54,247 bases of DNA from Porphyromonas circumdentaria. Its GTDB lineage: Bacteria; Bacteroidota; Bacteroidia; Bacteroidales; Porphyromonadaceae. Shown one piece after another: positions 1 to 9,043 of the stretch. A model generated the notes under the pieces. The model was not told where the DNA came from and made no database searches. It was given only the letters and a program-made list of their open reading frames with translations. Within the stretch, counting starts at the first letter, position 1; each line of letters opens with the position of its first letter. The DNA lies in contig NZ_FUXE01000016.1 in NCBI RefSeq assembly GCF_900167105.1, positions 1-54,247 of the forward strand, read 5' to 3'. The position numbers and the translations under genes were made by a program.

Positions 1-320
1 ACATTCTATCACAACGGACAATGGTGCCGAGTTTATGGCTTTTTCTTCCATCGAAAGGGCGCTCAAAATTCCCGTTTTCTTTGCAAAACCCTATTGCTCA
101 ACCGAAAAACCACACATAGAACATCTAAACAAACTAATAAGACAATATATACCGAAAGGAACCTCTTTCTCCGAAATATCGAAACTACAAATCAAAACAA
201 TACAAAGCCTGCTAAACAACAGACCCAGAAAAAAGCTAAACTTTCAATCTCCTATAGAAGCCCTTGACGTATATTTGCAACAACGTTGCACTTGACTCTG
301 GAATCTGCAATATGGCAAAT
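1..320 (+). mobile_element. Right part of an IS30-family insertion sequence
   Basis: This comprises the transposase 3' end plus a short tail after its stop codon (about 281-318, around GTTGCACTTGACTCTGG). The tail resembles right-end inverted repeats of Bacteroidetes IS30 elements. The exact terminus cannot be fixed because the left inverted repeat is outside the window. Confidence 0.5.
2..295 (+). CDS. IS30-family transposase, C-terminal part (cut by window edge)
   Basis: The open frame runs from the window edge to a TGA at 293-295, so the 5' end is missing and the apparent ATG at 35 is internal. The frame begins with the TTDNG signature that carries a catalytic Asp of the DDE domain. It continues through an IEHLNKLIRQY stretch, where the Glu fits the third catalytic residue of IS30 transposases, and ends with the NNRPRKKLNFQSPIEAL tail typical of that family. 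The visible 97 codons have no frameshift, so the element may be intact outside the window. The next gene, murI, starts 100 bp downstream. Confidence 0.85.
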   Translation, partial: HSITTDNGAEFMAFSSIERALKIPVFFAKPYCSTEKPHIEHLNKLIRQYIPKGTSFSEISKLQIKTIQSLLNNRPRKKLNFQSPIEALDVYLQQRCT

Positions 321-356
321 CCTGCAACACAGATACCTTTCTCTCGAGAAAAGTAG

Positions 357-364
357 TAACTTTG
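357..364 (+). promoter_or_regulatory. Possible -7 box of the murI promoter
   Basis: TAACTTTG fits the Bacteroidetes -7 consensus TAnnTTTG and lies 30 bp before the murI ATG, which would give a leader of roughly 25 nt. There is no TTTG at the expected -33 distance, only a T-rich stretch around 338, so the promoter is only half supported. Confidence 0.4.
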
Positions 365-394
365 GGAGTCGAAAAAGAGCAGTAAGCGAGTAGA

Positions 395-1228
395 ATGTTG
401 CAGCAAAAAGCCCCCATTGGGATATTTGACTCTGGTTATGGCGGACTTACCATCCTTAACGAAATACGTAAAGCGATGCCCCAGTACGACTTTCTCTATT
501 TAGGAGATAATGCTCGCTCTCCATACGGCAGTCGCTCTTTTGAAATTGTTCACAAGTTTACGCTCCAAGCGGTAAAAAAATTATTTTCTTTTGGCTGTCC
601 CTTAATCATATTAGCCTGCAACACTGCTTCGGCAAAGGCTCTTCGCACAATACAACAGCAAGATTTACCTAACATGGAAGACCCTACTCGGAGGGTACTA
701 GGAGTAATCCGCCCAACGATAGAGATCGTAGACCAGTTAAGCACAAGCAAGCATGTGGGGATTTTAGCCACAGAAGGGACTATTATCAGTCACAGTTACC
801 CAATAGAAATTGCGAAGTTGTTCCCTCTATTTACAGTACACGAGGAGGCTTGCCCTATGTGGGTTCCTTTGGTGGAAAACGGGGAGTATAACAGTCCTGG
901 GGCGGACTACTTCGTTCGCAAACATCTGGATGCTCTTTTATCAAAAGACCCTCTTATTGACACTGTCATATTGGGCTGTACACATTACCCTTTGTTACAA
1001 GAAAAAATCAAACAATACCTTCCCCCTGCTGTTCACATTATAGCGCAGGGAGAATATGTAGCCTCCTCTCTGAAAGACTATTTATCAAGACATGTCGAGA
1101 TGGAGCAAAGACTCTCTAAGAACGGAACTACCCGTTATCTAAGTACCGAGCAAGCCGATAAATTTGTCGAAAAAGCCTCGGTTTTCCTCCAAGAGAAAAT
1201 TTGCGCAGAGCAAATCTCAATAGACTGA
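395..1228 (+). CDS. murI: Glutamate racemase
   Basis: Converts L-glutamate to D-glutamate for peptidoglycan stem peptides, in the cytoplasm. The 277-residue product is of normal length. It begins with the GIFDSGYGGLTIL motif holding the N-terminal catalytic Asp-Ser. It contains the first catalytic cysteine in ACNTAS and the second in LGCTHYPLL, so both proton-transfer cysteines are present. The Asp-Asn-Ala-x-x-Pro-Tyr-Gly segment near residue 40 is also typical. The start was chosen at the ATG directly preceding the conserved strand. It follows the IS30 remnant and precedes a lipoprotein gene on the same strand with a 50-bp gap. Confidence 0.96.
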   Translation: MLQQKAPIGIFDSGYGGLTILNEIRKAMPQYDFLYLGDNARSPYGSRSFEIVHKFTLQAVKKLFSFGCPLIILACNTASAKALRTIQQQDLPNMEDPTRRVLGVIRPTIEIVDQLSTSKHVGILATEGTIISHSYPIEIAKLFPLFTVHEEACPMWVPLVENGEYNSPGADYFVRKHLDALLSKDPLIDTVILGCTHYPLLQEKIKQYLPPAVHIIAQGEYVASSLKDYLSRHVEMEQRLSKNGTTRYLSTEQADKFVEKASVFLQEKICAEQISID

Positions 1229-1278
1229 GTTATTTTAGCAACAAAGAAAAATTACCCCTAACAACCCTGAATTAATTT

Positions 1279-1734
1279 ATGAAACAGAATAAGAAACTTT
1301 TATCTGCACTATTGGTTGTGTCCACCTTACTTGCTTCTGTAGCAACAATTACACTTCTTACATCATGCTCTTGCAAGATGATCCATAAGGGCGTTGCCCT
1401 GGATAAGATTGTGGGGAATTGGCACATTACTCACATCAATGGAGAGACTGTAAATAGTGAAGAGCCTGTAACGCTCAACTTTGATGCCAAGGAAATGAGA
1501 TTGAATGGGAAAGCGATCTGCAATATCTACGGAGCAGCGTTTACAATAAAAAACTCGGGCGAAATAAAAGTAGAAGATGTTTTCTCTACTCTTGTAGGAT
1601 GCCCAGGCAATGCATTTGAAACCCAATATTACTCTCTTTTAGAGTCGGTAACCTATATCAACGTCAAGGGGCAGGAAGCATTTCTTTATCAAAATAAAAA
1701 GGACAAAAAGCCCGTTATTACTCTGCATCGATAA
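1279..1734 (+). CDS. META-domain lipoprotein
   Basis: A 151-residue predicted lipoprotein. The N-terminus is a lysine-rich start, a hydrophobic stretch and a lipobox-like LLTSC, with the lipidated Cys at about residue 30. The mature part fits the META/HslJ fold: GNWHITHINGE opening, a central gain-of-Asn NGKAICNIYGA region, then VGCPGNAFE before the final strands. META-domain lipoproteins of this kind are envelope proteins of mostly unknown role. It sits between murI and the DPP IV gene on the same strand. Function beyond the domain name is not known. Confidence 0.75.
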   Translation: MKQNKKLLSALLVVSTLLASVATITLLTSCSCKMIHKGVALDKIVGNWHITHINGETVNSEEPVTLNFDAKEMRLNGKAICNIYGAAFTIKNSGEIKVEDVFSTLVGCPGNAFETQYYSLLESVTYINVKGQEAFLYQNKKDKKPVITLHR

Positions 1735-1797
1735 GAATTAAGGAAGGGGAACCACTCTTCACTGTATGTTACTCAAATTAGAATAGATATATATATC

Positions 1798-3996
1798 ATG
1801 TTAAAGTCCCGAAAAATCTTCTCTTCTTTTGCTACCCTTTTTATACTCTGCTTCGGAATATCTTCCAATCAGACTGCAAGTGCTCAAAATGGGGAAAAAT
1901 CATTCTCCATCGAAGAAATTACTAACTGGCACTTTGCTTACAAACATGCAGGAAGAGGCTTTCGTTCTATGGACGATGGACGCTACTATACAGAACTAAA
2001 CTACGAGAGAACCAAGATAACTCAGTCCGTGTTTGCCACAGGCAAGGTAGTAAGTGTTTTATTTGACCTCTCTACACAAAAGGAGGTGCCCATAAAAAAG
2101 ATCGATGACTATATCATTGCCCCTGGAGGAAACCATATTTTACTCATGACAGAGACTGAGCAAATATACCGACATTCCTCACGTGCCAAAGTCTTCCACT
2201 ACGATGTTCGTAGAAAGCGTTTAGCTCCATTAAGTTCGCAGGAAGGACTTATCATGATCCCTACCTTTAGTCCAGATGGACGGATGGTAGCTTTTGTGCG
2301 CGATAACAATATATTCATACGCAAATTTGATTTCGATAGCGAAATACAGGTAACAACCGATGGCAAAAAAAACGAAATCATATATGGTGCTACAGATTGG
2401 GTTTATGAAGAGGAGTTGGGCTGTACCAAGCTTCTTACATGGAGTGGCGATAATGCCTATCTCGCCTATGTACGTTTCGACGAGTCTGAGGTAAAAGCCT
2501 ACGATATGCCCCTCTACGGTAATAGATTGTACCCTGTAAACTACACCTACAAGTATCCCAAAGCGGGAGAAAAAAATTCAGATGTCTCTCTATTTGTCTA
2601 TAACATTAACCAGAAAACAGCTCGTGAGGTAGCTCTTCCCATAGATAAAGAAGCCTACCTGCCTCGCATAGAGTTTACTCCCATCAACAATGGATTGGCT
2701 GTTTTCACACTCAATAGACATCAAAACGACTTTAAGCTTTTCTTGGTCAACCCCGCAACGCTTATTGCTCAGCAAGCTCTAAGAGATACCGATGACGCCT
2801 ATATAAAAACCGAGTGGATACGTAGTCTTATCATTTCGAAAAAGGGCTTTACCATGGTAAGTGAGAGAGATGGGTATGCTCACATCTATCAGTACAACAC
2901 GGTCGGAGAAAAGAAAGCGCAGCTTACTAAGGGGACTTATGATGTACTAACGCTCTACGGGGCAGATAAAGAGGGAAATATCTATTACCAAGCTGCGGAT
3001 GTGAGAGCTACCCAACGCCGAGTTTTGAAAGTAACTCCTACTGGAAAGACGAGTGTCCTTTCTGGCAAAGAGGGTATAAATAATGCGACTTTTAGCAGCG
3101 ACTTTACTCACTTCTTAAATGTCTTTAGTAGCACATCTATCCCCCCTCAATACTCTATTCACAGCAGTAAAGATGGTAAAGAGTTGCGTATGCTGGAGGA
3201 TAATAAAGCTTTGGCAAAGAAAATACGACAATACTGTTTCAACGAAAAAGAATTTATCCAACTCGAAATTGGCGGCGGGCTTGTTCTCAACGGATGGATA
3301 CAAAAGCCCAAAGATTTTGACCCTAACAAACAGTACCCTCTTCTTATGGTACAATACAGCGGTCCAGACTCTCAGGAAGTATTAGACCGTTTTGGTATTG
3401 GTTGGGAGTACTACCTTGCCCAAGAGGGGTATATCGTAGCGTGTGTAGATGGTCGCGGTACAGGGTCAAGAGGTAGAGAATGGCGTAAGAGTACTTATAT
3501 GCAACTGGGTATACTCGAGTCAGACGATCAAATAGCTGCTGCAAAAGCCTTTGGCAAACTACCCTATATAGATGCTTCTCGTATAGGAATATGGGGGTGG
3601 AGTTTTGGTGGTTATATGACCCTACTAACGATGTGTAGAGGAGAGGGCGTCTTCAAGGCAGGTATCTCTGTAGCTCCTGTTACAGATTGGCGTTATTACG
3701 ACACAATTTACACAGAACGTTACCTACGCACTCCTCAAGAAAATCCTGCTGGCTACTCCAAGGGAGCCCCCTTACATTTAGCACAAAACCTCAAAGGAAA
3801 TCTTCTGATTATACATGGAGCGGCAGACGATAATGTACACTTACAGAATGCTATGGACTTTGTTGAGGCCTTAGTACAACACGACATTCCTTTTGAGATG
3901 GCTATTTACACCGATAAAGATCACAGTATTTATGGTGGAAATACTCGTCAGCATCTTTATAAGAAGAAAGTTGATTTCCTAAAGAGAAACCTATAA
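1798..3996 (+). CDS. dppIV: Dipeptidyl peptidase IV (S9B family)
   Basis: Exported serine peptidase releasing Xaa-Pro dipeptides from peptide N-termini, important for asaccharolytic Bacteroidales that feed on peptides. The 732 residues match the usual length of about 720-730. A signal peptide (about 1-30, ending SAQ/NG) precedes the beta-propeller. The propeller contains the EEE-type substrate-binding segment DWVYEEELG near residue 200. The C-terminal hydrolase domain carries GWSFGGY with the nucleophile Ser602, AADDNVH with the catalytic Asp at 677/678, and DKDHS with His709, so the triad is complete. Followed 26 bp later by lipA. Confidence 0.95.
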   Translation: MLKSRKIFSSFATLFILCFGISSNQTASAQNGEKSFSIEEITNWHFAYKHAGRGFRSMDDGRYYTELNYERTKITQSVFATGKVVSVLFDLSTQKEVPIKKIDDYIIAPGGNHILLMTETEQIYRHSSRAKVFHYDVRRKRLAPLSSQEGLIMIPTFSPDGRMVAFVRDNNIFIRKFDFDSEIQVTTDGKKNEIIYGATDWVYEEELGCTKLLTWSGDNAYLAYVRFDESEVKAYDMPLYGNRLYPVNYTYKYPKAGEKNSDVSLFVYNINQKTAREVALPIDKEAYLPRIEFTPINNGLAVFTLNRHQNDFKLFLVNPATLIAQQALRDTDDAYIKTEWIRSLIISKKGFTMVSERDGYAHIYQYNTVGEKKAQLTKGTYDVLTLYGADKEGNIYYQAADVRATQRRVLKVTPTGKTSVLSGKEGINNATFSSDFTHFLNVFSSTSIPPQYSIHSSKDGKELRMLEDNKALAKKIRQYCFNEKEFIQLEIGGGLVLNGWIQKPKDFDPNKQYPLLMVQYSGPDSQEVLDRFGIGWEYYLAQEGYIVACVDGRGTGSRGREWRKSTYMQLGILESDDQIAAAKAFGKLPYIDASRIGIWGWSFGGYMTLLTMCRGEGVFKAGISVAPVTDWRYYDTIYTERYLRTPQENPAGYSKGAPLHLAQNLKGNLLIIHGAADDNVHLQNAMDFVEALVQHDIPFEMAIYTDKDHSIYGGNTRQHLYKKKVDFLKRNL

Positions 3997-4022
3997 AAAT
4001 CCTTTTACTATTATAAGGTTCT

Positions 4023-4880
4023 ATGCCCAGTAACTTTGTAAAAAAACCAGAGTGGCTTCGCATCAAAATGGGGGGTAGCGTTACTTACGGTACAACTCGC
4101 CAAGTTATAGAGGGTCACTGTCTGCACACTATTTGCAGTAGCGGTCGCTGCCCCAATCAGGGTGAGTGTTGGAGTAGAGGTACTGCCACTTTTATGATCG
4201 GAGGCAATATCTGCACACGCAGTTGTCGCTTCTGCAACACCCTCTCTGGTCGTCCTCTTACCTTAGACGCCAACGAACCCCAAGCCGTGGCAGAGAGCGT
4301 GCGCACACTTAAGTTGAAACACGCTGTCATAACGAGTGTAGACCGAGACGACCTCCCAGACGGCGGAGCCGAGCATTGGGTAAAAACAATTTTAGCAATC
4401 AAACAACTCAACCCAGGGGTAACTTGCGAGGTTTTGATACCTGACTTTCGCGGAGACCTTTGTATGGTCGAGAAGATCATATCGGCACAGCCCGAGGTTA
4501 TCTCTCACAATATGGAAACCGTCCGTCGCCTTACCCCCTCTGTTCGTAGTGTGGCTACTTACGACACCAGCCTTGCGGTACTACACTGTATAGCCCAGTC
4601 GGGTATTCCTACCAAAACAGGTCTCATGTTGGGTTTAGGCGAAAGGGAGGAAGAAATAATAAATCTCATGGACGACGTTCGGGAGAGAGGGGTGAGTATT
4701 CTTACAATAGGGCAATACCTAAGACCCAGCAGGAAAAATATTCCCGTGGTAGAATACCATACTCCTGAATACTTTGATTATCTCAAAGAAATAGCTCTTA
4801 GCAAAGGTTTTACTCATGTTGAGAGTGCTCCTCTGGTTCGTTCTTCCTACCATGCCGAGCAGCATGTTATAAAGAAATAA
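4023..4880 (+). CDS. lipA: Lipoyl synthase
   Basis: Radical SAM enzyme that inserts two sulfurs into octanoyl chains on lipoyl domains of 2-oxoacid dehydrogenases and the glycine cleavage H protein. The auxiliary cluster cysteines are present as CX4CX5C (Cys38, Cys43, Cys49) and the radical SAM cluster as CX3CX2C (Cys64, Cys68, Cys71). The C-terminal RSSYHAEQ contains the Ser that ligates the auxiliary cluster. At 285 residues it is normal. It lies between dppIV and coaX on the same strand; no lipB or lplA is next to it. Confidence 0.96.
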   Translation: MPSNFVKKPEWLRIKMGGSVTYGTTRQVIEGHCLHTICSSGRCPNQGECWSRGTATFMIGGNICTRSCRFCNTLSGRPLTLDANEPQAVAESVRTLKLKHAVITSVDRDDLPDGGAEHWVKTILAIKQLNPGVTCEVLIPDFRGDLCMVEKIISAQPEVISHNMETVRRLTPSVRSVATYDTSLAVLHCIAQSGIPTKTGLMLGLGEREEEIINLMDDVRERGVSILTIGQYLRPSRKNIPVVEYHTPEYFDYLKEIALSKGFTHVESAPLVRSSYHAEQHVIKK

Positions 4881-4902
4881 GTTGCCATAGTAGAGACAGA
4901 GT

Positions 4903-5667
4903 ATGCTCCGTACAAGAAACATTCTGGTGGATAGGGGGAATAGTTACTGCAAAGTAACGCTGTCTGACAATGGAGTACTGTCGGAACAGAGATTATTTCA
5001 CAAACTCTCTCAAGCCGACTTGGTTCACCTATGTGACGTTTCTCCCAACACATCGCTAAGAGCTTTATATTGTGCCGTAGGTAGTCCCGAAAAGGAAGTT
5101 ATAGACTTTCTTCGCGAGCACTGTTCATTCTTCCTCTATCTCGATGAAAAAACAGAAGTACCTCTTAAAGAAATCCACTATCAAAGAGGACAATTAGGAG
5201 CAGATCGTATCGCTTTGGCAGTAGGAGCCTATGATGTCGCGCCCTCAGGGCATGAGATACTCGTTATAGATATCGGTACAGCTATCACTTATGAAAGAAT
5301 TTCTTCAGAAGGAGTTTATCTGGGAGGAAATATCTCTCCTGGTCCCTTGACCAGAAGCATCTCTCTACACCAGGCAACTGCCAAACTCCCAGAGGTAACA
5401 CTCTCCCCTAACTATGCAGAATGGGGCAATACAACAGAGGGAGCTATTATAGCAGGAATAATGGAGGGAATACTGTTTGAAATAGAGGGATATTGCAACA
5501 GAATGAGGGAAAAGCATCCGCAACCGACAATATTATTGACGGGCGGATATGCTTACTATTTTGCGGATAAATTAAAAAATGTGACCTTTGTAGAACCGAA
5601 CCTTGTAATGAAAGGGTTAGATAAATTGTTAGAATATAATGTACAAACAGCACAAACTAAGAAATAG
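4903..5667 (+). CDS. coaX: Type III pantothenate kinase
   Basis: First step of coenzyme A synthesis, ATP-dependent phosphorylation of pantothenate. The 254-residue protein begins with the phosphate-binding DRGNSYCK motif. It has the GADRIA motif near residue 105 and the DIGTAITYE block followed by GGNISPGP, which together define CoaX. The residue after ITY is Glu where related proteins usually have Asp, a conservative change. The 3' end overlaps the next gene by 29 bp, implying translational coupling. Confidence is high from motif order and length. Confidence 0.93.
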   Translation: MLRTRNILVDRGNSYCKVTLSDNGVLSEQRLFHKLSQADLVHLCDVSPNTSLRALYCAVGSPEKEVIDFLREHCSFFLYLDEKTEVPLKEIHYQRGQLGADRIALAVGAYDVAPSGHEILVIDIGTAITYERISSEGVYLGGNISPGPLTRSISLHQATAKLPEVTLSPNYAEWGNTTEGAIIAGIMEGILFEIEGYCNRMREKHPQPTILLTGGYAYYFADKLKNVTFVEPNLVMKGLDKLLEYNVQTAQTKK

Positions 5668-6940
5668 GGTTTCATATATATTAGTAGGATTGGCAGTACT
5701 GTTGCTGTCGCCTCAACTCAAAGCCCAGAACAACAGTACCGAATCTCCCTATACAAGATTTGGAATAGGCTCTTTGGCTCAATCTACCTCCAACACTTCT
5801 CGAGGTTTGGGGAATACGGGTATTGCTCTTAGTTCTAAGGGACATATAAACCCTAAAAATCCCGCTTCGTACGCGGCAGTAGATTCGCAAACGTTCATTT
5901 TAGACTTTTCCTCCAGCATTGGTTTCTCTTGGTTTGCAGAAAACAACAAGAAAGATAGTCGTCTTTTGGGAAATTTTGAGTACGTTACAATGCTCTTTCC
6001 TATAACCAAGTGGATGGCAATAAGTGCTGGAGCGATGCCCTACTCCTCTGTTGGCTACCGTTTTGGGAGTACGCAGCCAATAGGTAATAATAGTGCACAG
6101 ATATATTCTATCGACTATAATGGCTCTGGTAGTATCAATGAGTTTTATTTGGGTACGGCCTTTCTTCCTTTCAAAAACTTTTCGATTGGGGTAAATGCCT
6201 CTTTTCTCTTGGGAGAACTCAAGCATAATCAAATGGTTAGCTACAACACAGGCTCTTCCTACAACACACTATTCTATAATGGACTAAAGCTTTCGGGATT
6301 AAAAGCATCCGTAGGTATGCAATATGCTATAGCGGTGGGAAAAGAAGACAAAGTTAGATTGGGAGTAATCTACACGCCATCAACACCTCTAAAAAGTGTA
6401 TCAACATACAGAGAAAGTATCATACAGTCAGGTATACCTCCGAAGGTTACGAAATCTGACTCCATTAGTTCTTCCTCAAGCTATAAAGTACCTTCTCAAT
6501 TGGGTCTGGGCGTAGCTTACGAGATAAACAAAAAACTTCTCCTTACAACTGATGTACAGTATAATATTTGGAAAAAAGCTATACTCGAAAAGGAGACGTA
6601 CCAGATACAAAACCAATGGCAAGTAGGTTTAGGTATAGCCTATACTCCCAACGCTTCTGACCGTTCTTTATGGAAAAGAATTGAGTACAGAGGTGGAATT
6701 TCTGCAGAAAACTCTTATCTTCAACTCCGAGCAGGCAATCGCTTGAGTGGATACTATAAAGGAGGGATATCTTTCGGAGTGGGTATTCCTATGATTGATA
6801 GAAGATCTTTTCTGGATTTGACCCTCGACTATGGGCACCTCATGCCTCAAACTCGAGGTTTTGTTCACGAAAACTACCTCCGCTTTACAGTGGGACTTCG
6901 CTTTAACGAGGGCTGGTTCCGCAAGATTAAGTTAGATTAA
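5639..6940 (+). CDS. Predicted outer-membrane beta-barrel protein
   Basis: A 433-residue exported protein with a signal peptide of about 30 residues (basic start, LVGLAVLLLS core, cleavage after KAQ). The mature part has alternating hydrophobic strands and the SPYTRFGIGSL and GLGNTGIAL segments seen in Bacteroidetes FadL/OMPP1-like barrels; it ends with a strand closing on an aromatic-rich VGLRF region. Its start overlaps coaX by 29 bp. The order coaX, barrel protein, TPR protein, LptC is recalled as common in Bacteroidales, which suggests an envelope role. The substrate is unknown. Confidence 0.7.
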   Translation: MYKQHKLRNRVSYILVGLAVLLLSPQLKAQNNSTESPYTRFGIGSLAQSTSNTSRGLGNTGIALSSKGHINPKNPASYAAVDSQTFILDFSSSIGFSWFAENNKKDSRLLGNFEYVTMLFPITKWMAISAGAMPYSSVGYRFGSTQPIGNNSAQIYSIDYNGSGSINEFYLGTAFLPFKNFSIGVNASFLLGELKHNQMVSYNTGSSYNTLFYNGLKLSGLKASVGMQYAIAVGKEDKVRLGVIYTPSTPLKSVSTYRESIIQSGIPPKVTKSDSISSSSSYKVPSQLGLGVAYEINKKLLLTTDVQYNIWKKAILEKETYQIQNQWQVGLGIAYTPNASDRSLWKRIEYRGGISAENSYLQLRAGNRLSGYYKGGISFGVGIPMIDRRSFLDLTLDYGHLMPQTRGFVHENYLRFTVGLRFNEGWFRKIKLD

Positions 6941-6994
6941 AAAGACTGCTCAAAGGCAGATTGTATAAAAAATAATAAGAAAGGGATAATACAA

Positions 6995-8362
6995 ATGAGA
7001 CGTATTAAAGTGCTTTTTTCAGCCATATTATTGGCCACATCTCTAATGGGATATTCTCAAACAGGAATAGAAACAAATACTCCTTTTGGTAAAGGGCAAG
7101 ACAGTATCAAATGTCGAGAAAACATAAGTCTATTTACCTCTTACGCCAAAGAGGGTAACTTCAAAGAAGCTCGTACCTATTGGCAATCGGCTTATACGGA
7201 ATGTCCTGCTGCAACGAAAAACATCTACATCTATGGTGTACGCATCCTCAATTGGGAGTTGCAAAACGAAACAGATCCTGCAAAAAAGGAGCAACTATTG
7301 AAGCAACTTTTAGAGGTGTATGATACTCGTGCTAAATACTTCGGTAATGACCCCAAGTATGGTCTTGATTGGATTACCTCGAGCAAGATTACGGACTATC
7401 TCAATTGGGTAGATAAGAATAAAATAGACTACAACATGATTTACACATGGACTCAACCTATCGTAAATCAAATGGGAGAAAAAGCAGATGCAAAAGCTGT
7501 TTACTTCCACGTATTCTCTTCGCTCAATAAAGCCATAGGTAACGAAGCGTGGCATCAGCAATATATCAAAGACTACATGCAGGGGAACGCCCTTATGGAA
7601 AAGGCTGTGGAGAGACTCGAAGAAAAGGGAGATACCGTTCGCTTGGAATATATCAGAAGTTTGAAAGGACAGCTTGACGCCCTTTTTGCTCAAAGTGGTC
7701 TGGCAGATTGTAGCACCCTTGTAAAGATTTACGGTAAGGATTTGGAAGCCAACAAGAATAATATCTCTTTCTTACAAGCAATGCTGGATATGTTCCGCAG
7801 TGCCGATTGCGAGAAAGATCCTATCTATTTCCAAGCAAGTAAATATCTTTTTGCCATTAAACCCACAGCTTCTGCAGCCTTAGGATTAGCAAAAGAGGCA
7901 ATGAATAATAATCGTAATACAGAAGCGATGAACTTCCTTGAACAAGCTATTACTCTGACCTCCGATAAGAATATCAAGGCAAGTTGCTACTATACTATGG
8001 GGGTGATGCAAATGAATGCACGCAACTACTCACAAGCTCGTCAATTCTGTAACAAAGCTATGGCAGAGAACCCATCTATGGGTAGTCCTCTTATCTTGAT
8101 TGCCAAGATGTATGCAGCTTCTGCCTCCAGTATATTCCCAGGAGATGCTATCAGACAACGCTGTGTGTACTATTTGGTAATAGACAAGTTGGAAAAAGCT
8201 CGCTCTATCGACCCCAAGGTTGCAAGCGAAGCGGGTCAATTAATAGCCTCTTACCGTCGCTCTCTCCCCTCCTCTACCGACATCTTTATGCACCCCGAAT
8301 TGGAGTCTGGAAAGAGCTTCTACGTGGGTGGTTGGATTGGAGAAAGTACTGTAATCCGATAA
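6995..8362 (+). CDS. Exported TPR-repeat protein
   Basis: A 455-residue protein with an N-terminal signal peptide (about 1-21, ending GYSQ). It is otherwise helical. The middle holds a long region conserved in Bacteroidales but with no named function. At about residues 295-370 lies a clear pair of tetratricopeptide-like repeats (SAALGLAKEAMNNN, then ASCYYTMGVMQMNARNYSQA). It is therefore a periplasmic scaffold candidate. It follows the barrel protein by 54 bp and precedes lptC by 53 bp on the same strand, consistent with one envelope-assembly operon. Confidence 0.72.
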   Translation: MRRIKVLFSAILLATSLMGYSQTGIETNTPFGKGQDSIKCRENISLFTSYAKEGNFKEARTYWQSAYTECPAATKNIYIYGVRILNWELQNETDPAKKEQLLKQLLEVYDTRAKYFGNDPKYGLDWITSSKITDYLNWVDKNKIDYNMIYTWTQPIVNQMGEKADAKAVYFHVFSSLNKAIGNEAWHQQYIKDYMQGNALMEKAVERLEEKGDTVRLEYIRSLKGQLDALFAQSGLADCSTLVKIYGKDLEANKNNISFLQAMLDMFRSADCEKDPIYFQASKYLFAIKPTASAALGLAKEAMNNNRNTEAMNFLEQAITLTSDKNIKASCYYTMGVMQMNARNYSQARQFCNKAMAENPSMGSPLILIAKMYAASASSIFPGDAIRQRCVYYLVIDKLEKARSIDPKVASEAGQLIASYRRSLPSSTDIFMHPELESGKSFYVGGWIGESTVIR

Positions 8363-8415
8363 ATAAACACATTATAGAGGTTATTACAGCTATCTGTCAA
8401 AGGCCTCTTATATAG

Positions 8416-9021
8416 ATGAGAAGAAAAAAGATATTTCTCTCTTTTGCTAAAGTATCTATCCATCAATGGTTAGGTACTTTAGCTATTTTTTTATTGATTG
8501 CCCCGCTTGGCTGTGGAGAAAAAAGGGGAGAAACCACGCAGCATGGCTTTTCCATAGACTCTGCCTATAGTATGCTCACCAAAGATGTAGATGTACTCGT
8601 TTCTGACTCGGGAGAAACTCGCTACAGGCTCAAAGCAAAAGAGTGGTATATCTATAGCACTGACACACGTCCCTATTGGTATTTCCCCAAAGGATTTGTT
8701 TCTGAAAAAATCGATAGTAACAAAAACTCTTTGGCACGAATAGAAGCAGATACCGCCTATTACTACATCGAAGAGGAAGTATGGAATCTTATCGGTAATA
8801 TCTCAGTTATAAATCTTGATGGAGACCAATTCTTTGCCCACACACTAAACTGGAAAAAGGGAGACAAACAAATCTATTCCAACGATACAGTAACGATTAT
8901 AACAAAAGATAAAATTCTTAAGGGGAGCCATTTTACAGCCAATCAAGACTTCTCTAAATACACCTTTTACAACAGTCGGGGAAGCATGAAACTCAAAGAA
9001 GAGGAGGGAACTTCGCAATAA
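8416..9021 (+). CDS. lptC: LPS export component LptC
   Basis: Predicted single-span periplasmic component of the lipopolysaccharide transport bridge. The 201-residue product has one N-terminal hydrophobic segment (about 17-34) ending in a lipobox-like LGCG. This is followed by the LptC fold region with DVDVLVSDSGETRYRLKAKE, the PYWYFPKGF segment and a run of short beta strands (EADTAYYYIEEEVWNL). The C-terminal part asks for the FTANQDFSKYTFYNSRG strand typical of Bacteroidetes LptC. An LptA/OstA-like gene lies 7 kb downstream on the same strand. Confidence 0.85.
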   Translation: MRRKKIFLSFAKVSIHQWLGTLAIFLLIAPLGCGEKRGETTQHGFSIDSAYSMLTKDVDVLVSDSGETRYRLKAKEWYIYSTDTRPYWYFPKGFVSEKIDSNKNSLARIEADTAYYYIEEEVWNLIGNISVINLDGDQFFAHTLNWKKGDKQIYSNDTVTIITKDKILKGSHFTANQDFSKYTFYNSRGSMKLKEEEGTSQ

Positions 9022-9043
9022 GTTTGTTATTTTTGGCAACAAG